Below, piece after piece: positions 1 through 9,241 of a stretch of DNA of 30,110 bases. Source of the DNA: Paulinella micropora. Lineage: Eukaryota; Cercozoa; Imbricatea; Euglyphida. The notes beneath the pieces are model-generated. The model was not told where the DNA came from. It saw nothing but the letters and a program-made list of their open reading frames with translations, and made no database searches. The DNA lies in NCBI GenBank assembly GCA_009731375.1, contig BJOX01000233.1, forward strand, positions 375,237-405,346. The letters are read 5' to 3'. Position 1 is the first letter of the stretch; the number at the start of each line of letters is the position of its first letter. Both the position numbers and the translations under genes were made by a program.

Positions 1-33
1 TATTTTTTTGGTAAGCATTTTACATCTAAACAT

Positions 34-78
34 ATCGTATATATATATGTAAAGCATTAAATAATTATTTTTCAAAAA
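34..78 (+). promoter_or_regulatory. AT-rich leader with TATA-like run before first gene
   Basis: A TATATATATATG-type run (about 38-49) is followed by an AT-rich stretch and a T-run, with the first ATG at 79. The same arrangement (TATATA-like box plus a homopolymer A/T run just before the ATG) precedes many genes of this element. Promoter function is inferred from recurrence and position only. Confidence 0.35.
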
Positions 79-504
79 ATGTATCCTGCCTATCTATATA
101 CAATGGACCAATACCAACCAGAACTATTTCCGCTCTACCAAATTGAGCGACGAGGAGACTACATCAGACAAAGAGGCAAAAGAAGATGGTATCTCATTAC
201 AACTCCAACCGCACTGCGACTTATAAACAGACTAACGGGTGGTCATCCCGAACTAGTCGGCAGAAATAACTCACTCGTTATACCGTATGCCCCAGGATGG
301 GAAGCTCAGCTCCAACAGCTAAACCCAAATACAAGTTATCTAGTCCATCTGGATTATGAAGGATATCACGGACCAGTCAGAGGAATATACAGAGCTAACG
401 AATTAAAGCGGTCAATCAATGCGGTTAGAAACTTTGTAGAACGGCAAGCAAGGTTTTACGAACAAAGAGAAGACAAAGACCTTAAAGTCATTACCATTGA
501 CTAA
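79..504 (+). CDS. N-terminal part of the replication protein, or separate hypothetical protein
   Basis: This is a 141-residue reading frame with no domain I recognise; it is rich in Tyr, Arg and Asn and looks globular. It ends at a TAA (502-504). The next frame (ATG 535) is in the same reading phase, and the ten codons between the TAA and that ATG are also open. Adding it to the downstream polymerase-helicase frame would give about 1,100 residues, near the size of Polinton polymerases. I therefore infer that this may be the N-terminus of the same protein, cut off by a nonsense mutation or a base-call error. The alternative is a genuine separate small protein whose downstream partner starts at 535. 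ATG 79 is the first available start after an AT-rich leader. Confidence 0.55.
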   Translation: MYPAYLYTMDQYQPELFPLYQIERRGDYIRQRGKRRWYLITTPTALRLINRLTGGHPELVGRNNSLVIPYAPGWEAQLQQLNPNTSYLVHLDYEGYHGPVRGIYRANELKRSINAVRNFVERQARFYEQREDKDLKVITID

Positions 505-534
505 GTTCATCCGCAAAATAATGCTGTCATACCA

Positions 535-3447
535 ATGGCACAGGGTGAAATAAACTGTGTGCTAGAATGTATTATGAAAGACTTTCCAAACCCAAACAAC
601 AGAAAACGAAAGCGAGACCATATTATACTAGACCGCTTTAAGGATATCAAATATGCCACAGCAAAGGACATTGACGAAATGGAAGACTTCATCCGATGTA
701 GGATTTATGTATTTGATGGTATGAATATACTGTGGCGAGCATCTACTAAGGATTACCCAAAACAGATAATAATCAGATGCAACGATTATCACGCCACATT
801 AATACAAGGAAAACAAAAAGACATTTGTATCCAACACATAAAATCTATTGAGCTATTATACGATATTAACGAAAACATACCAGAGCCACGGCCCCAATAT
901 GCTACTAATCACGAAGCCAGCAATGTGAAAATATCTACGAACCAATACGAGAACAAATGGATATCACAGGAAGAACTCAACAACATCCAAACCCAAATGG
1001 AATTACAACGAAAGGATTTCTATTCAATGACGGACCAATCTGGAAACATTGTAGGAATAGTAGATAAAGAAAACAAGCTAAACTATAAACACGCATCATT
1101 CGTTCCCAAAGATACTTCCGCTTGGTCATTAGCATCGTTCTTCAAACAGTTATTTATAGAGTGTCTCATTGAAAAACATAAACCTAAGTTCCATACACAA
1201 ATTACTGAACCTAATATATTACGACACGTGAAATCTGGTCAAATACCATTTCATCATATCTTTAAACATCACACCAAAAACCCCAACAAGATNNNNNNNN
1301 NNTACCAAAAACCCCAACAAGATACATCAGATTGATATGGTAAAAGCTTATACAAATGCTTCGTTAGGTAATATGGGTGAAATGTCTTCTTACTTCAATG
1401 AATACCCAACAGCCCCTCGCAACATAATTAATATAAACCAAAATATGACACAAGAATACTACAATAAGGTCAAACCTCTACACGGTTATGCGGTTTTTGA
1501 TTACGACCAGACGCACCTTACAGTGCTAACGTTCTTCAACGGCTACACCACAAAAGGAACCCAATGCCAACCCATACCCGCATTGTTGTATATGTTTGAC
1601 CAAGGAGTTAAGATATTTATTAAGAGATTATATGTAGCAGACAACCACTTCAACCCATTTGAAACCTTCACAGAACACATATCAAATATGCAAGATTATT
1701 ACTTTGATAAGCCTGGCTATGAACACGACACCTTAGCCAAAGCAACCAACTTGCTGGTAGGCTCTCTGAACAAGAACATACACCGAACTCAGCAAGTCTC
1801 TACCATTTCAAAGTCATACAATGAGCGAATACACTTTATGATGAAAGAAAAAGGATATAGGTTATTGTTCCTGAAACGAGTTCCATATGACAAGACCAAA
1901 TATGCCGAAATGGGCGACGACCTGCTACCAGAGCGAATGATTTACACATATCAAGACACAAACCAAACAGACAATATATTTCAAATGTCTCATTTAACTG
2001 GCTATGTGCTAGCATACCAAAAGATAGTTCTTCATAACCAAATGTTAAAGCTTGTAAATACTGGGCGGACTTTGTTATATTCTAATACAGACAGTATCGC
2101 ATACGAAGGCGAATATATGAAAACAGGAAAAGAATTTCGTCCCGAGGTTTTAGAACAGGACGAGTTCATAGCCCCACAATTGAATATGACTTGTTTCGTT
2201 TCCTACATAAATGGCGAACCACGGATAACATACCAGCGACATAGCGGTTTCAAAGACATACTACCATTACAGAAATTCTTAGAAACACCACATAAACAAT
2301 ATCCAGAGTTCTCCGCCTTTGAGGATACAGAGCTTCCAGATTATAGCACCAAAGACGAAAAAGTGCCTTTACCAGAACAAGAATTATTGCTCATTCACGG
2401 CAAAGCTGGAACGGGTAAATCTGAAATGATTAAATACCTAACTGGTCAGCCATCAAAATACACTAACACCCATTTCAAAGACAAAAAGACTTTATCAACC
2501 GCTATGACACACAATGCCCGCCAAGTTATTAATTCTGAATATACACTCCAAAAAATACTAACAATGCTATGTCATAGACTTCCGCTACCGATACCAGTNN
2601 NNNNNNNNCGATACCAGTTGGCGAAGAAGCCATTAATTACAGAATAACAATTGATGAAGTTTCTATGCTTACATCCAAGAATTTAGAAAGTCTGGACCAT
2701 ATGCTCAGAAAATACACCAAAATCAACAGACCATTCGGCGGTGTATCAATTATTCTGTTTGGCCACTTAGCTCAGCTTCCTTGCCCAGACCCAACATCCG
2801 AACCATTCCACAAGTCAAAAACTTTCAAGCTATTTACAAAAATAAATCTTGATACAAATTACAGACAGGCCAAAGACCTAGTTCTACAATCTATCTTAAA
2901 TAAGGTAGAAGACTATTACAAGGTCGGCGGTACCGTTCTTAGCCAACATAAAGCAAAAGACTGCCTACCTAATATACTAACACTTGAAGAATTAGATGCT
3001 CTCAATAAGCAAGTTAAGCCACACCCTAAACCGACTGACAAAAATCCGCCTTTAATATTACACCACTCTAACAACAATGTTCACGAAAGCAATAACAAAA
3101 TGCTACAAAATAAACAACTTAAAACAGGTCATCAGGTTGTGTTTCGTTGTAATACAATTTCAAAAAAAGTTCATAACGGCGATATTCACACTATTACTAG
3201 GGATACCAAAGAACATATATTCATTACGATTGACAATATTGAGCAGAAATTTGATAGAAAAAAAATGATACCAGACAAGAAACCGTATGCTGACATCCAG
3301 CCGACATTCTCATCCACCATCCACTGCTCACAAGGCCGAACAACACCAGTGTGGATAAATCTAGACCTACTGTCAATGAATTTGTTATATGTTGCTTTAA
3401 GTCGTGCCACCTGCTTGAACGATATTGGATTATCAAATGAATTATGA
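535..3447 (+). CDS. Family-B-like DNA polymerase fused to SF1 (Pif1/RecD-like) helicase
   Basis: Replication protein. Polymerase-like signatures: a motif A-like D-x4-Y (IDMVKAYTN, about 1331-1357), motif B-like KATNLLVGSLNK (about 1738-1773) and motif C YSNTDS (about 2078-2095). The helicase half has Walker A GKAGTGKS (about 2400-2423), Walker B-type DEVSM (about 2653-2667), GHLAQLP in place of the usual GDxxQLP, TIHCSQGRT (about 3319-3345) and YVALSRAT (about 3388-3411). Two 10-N gaps interrupt it. Each is flanked by an identical duplicated edge, and collapsing each duplicate leaves one uninterrupted frame of about 953 codons. Known from the family: polymerase/helicase fusions, some with a degenerate polymerase, occur in transpovirons and some PLVs. 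Odd: motif C has Asn where the first catalytic Asp is expected, so polymerase activity is doubtful, while the helicase looks intact apart from the motif III change. It ends four bases from the convergent lipase gene. Confidence 0.8.
1293..1302. other. 10-N assembly gap with duplicated 20-bp edges
   Basis: The 20 bases before the gap (1273-1292) are identical to 1304-1323 after it. This is the signature of two overlapping contigs joined with a default gap, not of missing sequence. Removing one copy plus the Ns (31 bases) shifts phase exactly as needed to join the frames on either side. Confidence 0.9.
2599..2608. other. 10-N assembly gap with duplicated 10-bp edges
   Basis: CGATACCAGT occurs at 2589-2598 and again at 2609-2618, on either side of the Ns. 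Collapsing one copy plus the Ns (20 bases) joins the Walker A side of the helicase to the DEVSM Walker B side in one frame. Confidence 0.88.
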
Positions 3448-3450
3448 AAG

Positions 3451-4140
3451 TCATAAATAAATTTTTTTGGCTCCTTTACCTTTGAAGCTTCTAATCGTAT
3501 GAACACCCCTCGTCGGCTTCACTAGCTTAGTATTTACAGCCGTAGCACCCATTAACGATACGGGGTCAAATGCTGTTCGGTAGTTCGTGGTCAGCTTCGC
3601 AGTCTTAGCCCTTTTACCTTTTGGATTTACCTTTATAGCCACTCTGTCAATTACTCCTTCCACAAAGTCTCTTGTGCTACTGCCTTTATTGTATGTTGTA
3701 GCCTTTACACCCGTTTGTCGGCTCAGGTCTTTTGCTATCGTGCCACCTAGTGAATGACCAGTCAGCTCTACATTTTCTTTACCATATTTCTTTATGACAT
3801 CATTAACCAGCTTCTGCTCTTCTTTATATCTCGGGGTAAAAGTCAATACTCCCTTCACCAATGCGACATCGGTTAGCAGGTCCCGTTTATCTACCGAACC
3901 CCTAAATGCCACAATCGCCTTACCATCTTTTTCATACACCGTTGACTTTTCTTTGCTGGCAACTGGCTTCCATCCGTCAGCACCTTTTCTATCCGACGAG
4001 GACGAATAGACATCCTCTGACAAATCCGCATTGCCTCCTTTTTGTTTCCTGTATGCCTTACCCGCCTTTTTCAACGCCTCCTTGTAGCTTATGTTATGCT
4101 TAGATGAGTAAGCCTTAACGAACTTAACCCATTCACTCAT
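3451..4140 (-). CDS. Class-3-like lipase (alpha/beta hydrolase)
   Basis: Predicted lipid or ester hydrolase of 229 residues. The nucleophile elbow GHSLGG puts Ser at about 130. Plausible partners are Asp about 192 (AFDPVS) and His about 214 (GVHTIRSF), giving the Ser-Asp-His order of the lipase-3 family. The first 36 residues are a basic helical segment (WVKFVKAYSSKHNISYKEAL) ending in QKGG. Similar short N-terminal segments occur in large DNA virus and PLV proteins, and QxGG recurs in virion proteins here, so packaging in the particle and protease trimming are possible (inference). No signal peptide is visible. A role in host membrane attack during entry or release is plausible but unproven. 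The frame is intact; its TGA stop lies in the short palindrome TTATGAAAGTCATAA that also holds the convergent helicase stop. Confidence 0.82.
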   Translation of the reverse strand: MSEWVKFVKAYSSKHNISYKEALKKAGKAYRKQKGGNADLSEDVYSSSSDRKGADGWKPVASKEKSTVYEKDGKAIVAFRGSVDKRDLLTDVALVKGVLTFTPRYKEEQKLVNDVIKKYGKENVELTGHSLGGTIAKDLSRQTGVKATTYNKGSSTRDFVEGVIDRVAIKVNPKGKRAKTAKLTTNYRTAFDPVSLMGATAVNTKLVKPTRGVHTIRSFKGKGAKKIYL

Positions 4141-4195
4141 TCTATATGATTAATTATTTAATTTTTTTCCTGCCTACTATATACACCCCCCTAAT
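4141..4195. promoter_or_regulatory. Divergent intergenic promoter region
   Basis: This 55-bp spacer lies between the divergent lipase (-) and ExoX-C-like (+) genes. It contains ACTATATACA (about 4176-4185), which reads as a TATATA-like box on both strands, and CATATAG directly before the lipase ATG on the minus strand. A T/A homopolymer run (about 4161-4168) matches the leader style of the other genes. Confidence 0.4.
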
Positions 4196-4480
4196 ATGTC
4201 CACCCTCACAAGACTGTGCGAGAAGTTCGAACAACTTTCAATTGAAAGCGAAAATAAATCGTTTTCTCTCGCCGATGTTCAAAAGGTAATCCACGACGAA
4301 ATAAAAGCGATTGAAGAAATTAGAAATGCTCAACCCAAAGACACATTTCACTTCGGGAAATACAAGGGCAAAAAAATAGAAGACATCGCGAAGATTGACA
4401 AGCCATATATTGAATGGTTGGTCCGTCAGCCTTGGGTCCAAAATAAAGACGAATTGAAGAGGTACTGTCTATCGCCGTAG
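4196..4480 (+). CDS. Small protein with ExoX-like C-terminal domain
   Basis: A 94-residue protein. Residues about 51-78 read FHFGKYKGKKIEDIAKID followed by PYIEWLVRQ, which matches the compact domain found at the C-terminus of exodeoxyribonuclease X-like and DUF3820-type proteins (FGKYKGK...DxxYIxWL). No exonuclease catalytic domain accompanies it; the first 45 residues look like a short helical segment. In nuclease families the module probably helps nucleic-acid binding, so a DNA-metabolism accessory role is a reasonable inference. ATG 4196 follows a TATATA-like box by about 15 bases. It is the only plus-strand gene between the lipase and the 5 kb genes, and ends 7 bases from the convergent stop of the DUF3223-like gene. 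Confidence 0.65.
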   Translation: MSTLTRLCEKFEQLSIESENKSFSLADVQKVIHDEIKAIEEIRNAQPKDTFHFGKYKGKKIEDIAKIDKPYIEWLVRQPWVQNKDELKRYCLSP

Positions 4481-4487
4481 GAGGTAT

Positions 4488-5119
4488 TTACCGTAAGAGA
4501 TACATTTTACCTCTAATATTGATTTCTTTTTTTATAATTCGCAGTATTGCTTTCTGTTTGTGGAAGTCGCTAAATTTGGTGAAATGCGGTTCTTTCAATA
4601 AACCGTCTTCAACTTCTAATTCTCTATTTACTTCAAGATATTGTTTAAGGATGTCTTTGAATTGTATAATGTCAAAGTGGTGGTCTACGTGGACATTAAC
4701 CCGCTCATATATATCACCACTTATTTCGCATATCGTGGTTCAACGAATACATCAATAGCCACGATGTCAAGATATTCTTGTATTTGCGGTCTTATTGTAT
4801 TCCTGCTCGCTTCTTTTATCACTCTCGCCATTTTTTTTAATTTGCTAAGGCCTATAAGGTCAACACAGCAATTCCACGAAAACGGCTTACCATCTACACG
4901 AAAGTGTTTTCTCCCAGTGGTCAAATTACTTTCAACATCAATGATGCCATTTTTTAGACAAGGGTGATGGGTTATTAGGTCTAGCACGAAATTGCCATCT
5001 TCTGGGTTCAGCACTTCACCATCAGCATATTTGTTTATCACTCTTCTTATGTAGGATTTGATAGATGTTTTTGTTAGAAACCGCCTACCACCCACAATAT
5101 ACAACTTACGACTATACAT
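4488..5119 (-). pseudogene. DUF3223-like protein, one frameshift
   Basis: The first 132 codons (5119 to 4721) encode a segment resembling DUF3223: a basic N-terminus, then GNFVLDLITHHPCLKNGII, then GRKHFRVDGKPFSWNCCVDL. The frame closes near 4721. The adjacent phase is open from about 4725 to a TAA at 4488-4490 and carries VHVDHHFDIIQFKDIL, an Asp-His-His segment that fits the C-terminal part of such proteins. A one-base loss around 4721-4727 explains the split; whole length would be about 210 residues. DUF3223 occurs in plant RNA polymerase V subunits and viral or bacterial proteins, with unknown biochemistry. Whether the break is real or a base-calling error cannot be decided here. Confidence 0.62.
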
Positions 5120-5162
5120 ATCTCCTATATTATTATATTAGAAAAAACTATTACAAAAATAA

Positions 5163-5345
5163 TTAATTAGGTTGCTGTTCCTCGCGGGCTTTCTTAGCCT
5201 TTGTAAAGAACTTAATTAAGTTTTCCCGTCTAGCATCATCTTCATTTTTTGTAAAGTATGCGATAGCACAAGTTTCATCGCAGAATTGGTAGTTATCAAC
5301 ACTAGCAGTTAGACTATCTTTTTTTTCGCACTCTTTACACGACAT
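5163..5345 (-). CDS. Small zinc-ribbon-like protein
   Basis: A 60-residue protein with CKEC near the N-terminus and CDETC about 20 residues later, followed by a charged helical tail (NEDDARRENLIKFFTKAKKAREE). The paired Cys motifs suggest a single zinc site. Its Cys pairing and helical tail resemble the second half of the broken gene at 17753-18010, so the two may be related. The start is set by ATG at 5345, after ATAGAATATAGACA and a run of Ts on the coding strand. Function unknown; many PLVs carry such tiny zinc proteins. Confidence 0.55.
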   Translation of the reverse strand: MSCKECEKKDSLTASVDNYQFCDETCAIAYFTKNEDDARRENLIKFFTKAKKAREEQQPN

Positions 5346-5387
5346 TGTCTATATTCTATGGGAAAAATAAATATTTCTAAAAATAAT

Positions 5388-6642
5388 CTACGGGTCTTCT
5401 AACCAAGTAAGAGCATACTGAATACTTATCGTTTTAGCTGCTGTTGCTTGTGATGTTATGGTTAATCTATCGCCTGGTAACATATCGTCCAAATCATAAT
5501 CATTTAGATTAACCGTCTCAGCACTACTCAAATTTACAAAGATAACCGCAATAGTATTCCCATTAGCCACTGTCGCGGTAGTATCAAATGAAACCAGGCT
5601 TGTATTAGCATTATTTTCAGCATAGACGGCACCCGTCAGAGTAGCATTTTTTATTACTTTAATGATACAACTAGTCTTAGAGTCAGTATTCAAGATAGTT
5701 AGGCGTCGCGGATAAACTATACTATAATTTGTAAGAGCACCACCTCCCGTAGTCGCATTATTTCTCATTGTAAAAACGTGGGCAACAGCATTGGTAGCAT
5801 TGGCGGTTCTTTCATAAATAAAAGGAATACCTCTTATAATTTCCGTTCCTTCAATGAAGCATCCAACACTAGCAACTTTAACATTTTGGACGGCTACAGC
5901 TACACCAACATTTGTTATATAAGCGGTGAAAAGGTAAAGTAGTATTATTCAGCGTAGTTAAAGTTTGTGTGTTAGCATAACGAATGGCGTGAACCATTTG
6001 AAAATCTCCCGTATTTGGATTTTCAATATAGAAAGACACTTGTCCAAACCCTAAGTATTGAAACTTAATTTGAAATACATTACCCTTGCTAAAATCAATG
6101 GCGGGTAAGTATGTTTTTCCGTCCGCCTTATCAACATTCCAAGTTGTTTGAGCATAAGAATTAATAGTCGCTCCTCCTCGGTTGTGATATATTCTCATTA
6201 CTCCATTTTCTCTACCAAAGAAGAAACCATCAGTAAAAGCACTATCACCTAATCCCACCGCCGAAAGATATTGAGCACCATTAGCTTCTGTTGTAGTCCA
6301 TAAAGCGGTAAATCTTACACACACGCCCATCCCAGCACGATATTTAATTCTTTTTTTTGATTGTATATATCCGCTAGCCCCTGCCACGGCAGTTGTTGAT
6401 ATGCTAGCCATTGAATTCTTCATTTCAACAGTAGAATTAACAACAGCACTATCCCATTTAGCAGAATTTACATTATACATAAATGTCTCTTGAATAATCG
6501 GTGTGTATTGTGCTGTGGATATTTCACCGAATGCTGTCAAGTTGTCATCAGTTAATTTTGTTTTTAGTTCTCCATAAGTTCCGCATTTCAAATTAACAAA
6601 ATTCCCTCCATCATCTTGTGCGATTAAATTTCGTTGGTGCAT
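5388..6642 (-). pseudogene. Beta-rich virion/fibre-like protein, one frameshift
   Basis: Two adjacent frames, 6642-5878 and about 5925-5388, are parts of one protein of about 417 residues. They separate at a run of four A (plus strand 5929-5932); losing one base would keep one frame. The N-terminal part is rich in Thr, Ser, Ala and Gly. It contains GVCVRFTALWTT, a GLGDSAF...GFFFGRENG segment and QIKFQYLGFGQVSFYIENP, typical of beta-sandwich virion proteins shared by giant-virus and phage-like structural genes. The C-terminal part (5768-5388) has alternating beta-strand patterns ending in QYALTWLEDP. It lies directly downstream of the MCP on the same strand, so a surface or minor structural role is likely. 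I cannot assign a named family. Confidence 0.6.
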
Positions 6643-6671
6643 AGGAGCTTTTTTTTCAAAAAACCTCCTAT
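6641..6671 (-). terminator. 14-bp-arm hairpin between MCP and next gene
   Basis: ATAGGAGCTTTTTT (6641-6654) pairs with AAAAAACCTCCTAT (6658-6671) with one mismatch and a 3-base loop. It lies after the MCP stop and covers the start codon of the next gene. Mimivirus-type viruses and some virophages end transcripts at such hairpins; an mRNA 3'-end or processing signal for the MCP transcript is an inference. Confidence 0.45.
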
Positions 6672-6760
6672 AACCTCAAAAAAATGTTTTGTGTAAGCTT
6701 CGTATATTATATGAAAAAAATAAATCTAAATTTTTAAATATTACTTCAACGGATGGGGGT

Positions 6761-8286
6761 TTAGGTTCTGGTAATGGTGCCATTCTTAACATTTACTTCT
6801 TGCTGAGTTACGACAAATGTGTAATGATTAGACTTAATATTGGCAGTTGTCGCTATAAACTCCCATCGTCGCTCAGTGTCTAGACTTAATCCGCTGATTT
6901 CATTTTGGTCCTTGCTCAACAGCGGGCGGGTATTGTCAAAGCTATCGCACCAAAACCGATTGTATTGATAAACATTGCTATTCATCAAAGAAGAGCCTTC
7001 CAACTTCGGTTTAAGATACATATAGTCTTCCAGTTTTCCAGTTTGACAATCAACATTGAATTCTTGAAGTCGTGCCCCGTCTAGTGTGGTATAAAAGGTT
7101 TTCACCTTAGAACCAAGCAGGTTGCTATGGTCATAAGCAGTGTTCTTCTTTTCTTCAAAATTGAACACAGAGTGATAAATCTTCTTAATTCGTCGTCCGT
7201 GGCCTCTGTCAAATCTACTAATAACATTTTGTGATTCTGATTCTGTGCCAACGGTATTTTTATACAAATAAGAATAATCAATGTTGAAGCTCATACCTTC
7301 GGGGCTCATAATCTTCTGTTGAATTGATTGAACAACATCAGGATTGGTTTCAACAGCTAAGAAAAGGTTGAGATTAGTCACCTTAACATCTGTATCCGCC
7401 GCCGCGACCGTGCCTCCGCCAGTAGAAAGAGCATCATCATTGTAGTAAAAGATTTTGGGTGTCTGTTGCCAAACAATCCGCATAGTCAAAATTTCTGGAA
7501 ACATAATAGTTTTATCCAGAGCAAAAATAGTATTGTAAAGCATTCCAAGATTAATCTTAACATTGATACTCGGGCTGGCATCGTTAATAGCACCAGCTGA
7601 GAAATACTTAGCCTCATTAAAAGCAACATTAACGAACTTACTCGCACCAGTCTCGGCTGCTATAAGAGCATCATCGTGTCGGCGAGCATTTGTAGAAGGT
7701 TGTCCCATCCAAGCCTGTAATGCGGCCTGAACCTGAGCTTTCGCGGTATTAATTCCAGCTTCAATGTTCGCCTGTGTAGTTCCTGCGAGTGCCGAAGCGG
7801 TCAATGCTGTTTCCAATGCGGCCAACCTTGTAGCATCGCTGGCGGGTTGAAATGTAGTTGTAGCATTACACTTTTGAAGCATACAACCAGCTCCACTTCC
7901 ATTGTCGTGGTTTTCCAAAGCTAGTAAATCATCAATGGAGGTTTCGGGTTTCCAAATCATCTTAGAGATATTTCCTACTTCATTAATGTCGCACAGATAA
8001 ACACCACCTCTGGTAATCAATTGTATCTGCCTAATCGATGCCAAGCAGTCCATAAAGCATTTATTGTAGTTTCCAGCCTTCGCCGCCGGAGCATAATTAA
8101 AACTCAAAACAGAGCGAGCCAAGTTAAACGGACGGCTGATAAGGTCAAAGTTGCTTTCTGTCCTCCTGCGGTAGAAACAGTGACAGTAATAGAACCCTCA
8201 CGAGGGGTGAGCTTGTTCAAACGATAAGAAGCACTGATGTAGTCAGTCCTGCTGAAATCTAGTTCGCCTCCGTGTTGGGTTTTCAT
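6761..8286 (-). pseudogene. MCP: Major capsid protein (double jelly roll type), one frameshift
   Basis: The capsid gene starts at 8286 (MKTQHGGELDFSRTDYISAS) and runs about 55 codons in one phase. It continues in another phase that is open upstream to the same point (it reads ESNFDLISRPFNLARS) and ends at 6761. The break is at about 8160-8166, in AGGAGGAC on the coding strand, consistent with a one-base loss; whole length about 508 residues. Support for MCP is the length, the position beside penton, protease and ATPase genes, the strand-rich composition, and C-terminal blocks (YMYLKPKLEGSSLMNSNVYQ, NRFWCDSFDNTRPLL) in the style of PLV capsid proteins. No transmembrane segment. QHGG at residues 4-7 may be a maturation site. 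The gene is the centre of the minus-strand morphogenesis block. Confidence 0.75.
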
Positions 8287-8348
8287 TGGTTTTTCCTCTT
8301 TTTACGGTTGTCTTATATTTTAATATGAGAAAAAAATAAAATAATTAA
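8287..8348 (-). promoter_or_regulatory. MCP upstream AT-rich region
   Basis: On the coding strand this spacer has a run of Ts, then CATATTAAAATATAAG, then a purine-rich stretch before the MCP ATG. It separates the penton stop (8349) from the MCP start and fits the leader style of the other genes. Confidence 0.3.
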
Positions 8349-9163
8349 TTAACGGCTTTTTAACAAATTAAAAAATGATGTAAATAAATTAAAATAATTC
8401 GTCTCGCGGTAAATCAACAATGTCATTACGATACCCAAACCGTTTAGGTTAATGGGTTGGTCGTTTTCGTCAGTCAAGTAAAAACGATACACATTGCTTG
8501 AACTAGTAGATAGCCGTTTACCATACTCCGACCCGCTTCCGTCATAGATAACAGAGCCGAACGGGATTTCATTCGCCGTGTATATTTTTCTTGGAGCACG
8601 TGATTATCGCCTTCGCCTACTAAATCTGACTGTAAATACAATGTTTTTTCGCCAGTCAAGATTATGACATTTGGGGACCTAATGGTATTATTAGCAAAGA
8701 AATATGTTGAGTCGCGGTCAAAACCCATTACTTCGTGAATACGAGTTTCGGTGTCAAATATAAACCGCGGTTGAATGCCTAGGTTGTTAGCTACGGTAAA
8801 TAATAGCTTACCGTCTTCTGGGTCAGTATTCGTATTGTTGCTCGTAACTGTGTATGTGTAGTTGTTGGGGCTGTCTGCCGTTAGCACCTCAGCCAGTTTA
8901 TTTTTTAAGTTGTTCATCGTGTAGTTGCCATCGGGTATCGTAATCAGAGCCTCAAATCCATCTTCACTCAGAGTAAAAGTATTATAAGGACTTGCCACAG
9001 AGTAATACGATTTCGGCACATAGATATGAAGAATTTTACAATGGGTAGGATTGTCTAGCGATTTCATATCAATGGAGTGAGTGAAATCACTGTCCGTGCC
9101 GTTTATCCTATTTTTGCTATTGACATAGTAAATGTTTGAGCTCCTACCTCACCTATATTCCAT
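8349..9163 (-). pseudogene. Penton (minor capsid) protein, one nonsense and one frameshift
   Basis: The longest open part (9067-8474) has SPYNTFTLSEDGFEALITIPDG, GNYTMNNLKNKL, the GFDRDSTYF region and LYLQSDLVGEGDNHVLQ, matching the single jelly-roll penton proteins of Polintons and virophages. Upstream, the same phase is open to ATG 9163 except for a TGA at 9149-9151. That stretch reads SSNIYYVNSKNR, a typical penton N-terminus, so ATG 9067 is probably not the true start. At the other end, a T-run (8585-8589) marks a frameshift; the other phase continues with NEIPFGSVIYDGSGSEYGKR and ends at a TAA (8349-8351). Whole length would be about 271 residues. A TATATAGG box lies just upstream of 9163. 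Confidence 0.72.
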
Positions 9164-9241
9164 CGCACCTATATAATGAAAAATATATTTTTGTTTTAAT
9201 TACTTAGATAAAAGTGTCAAAGCCGTAGCCGTTCTGAGCTT

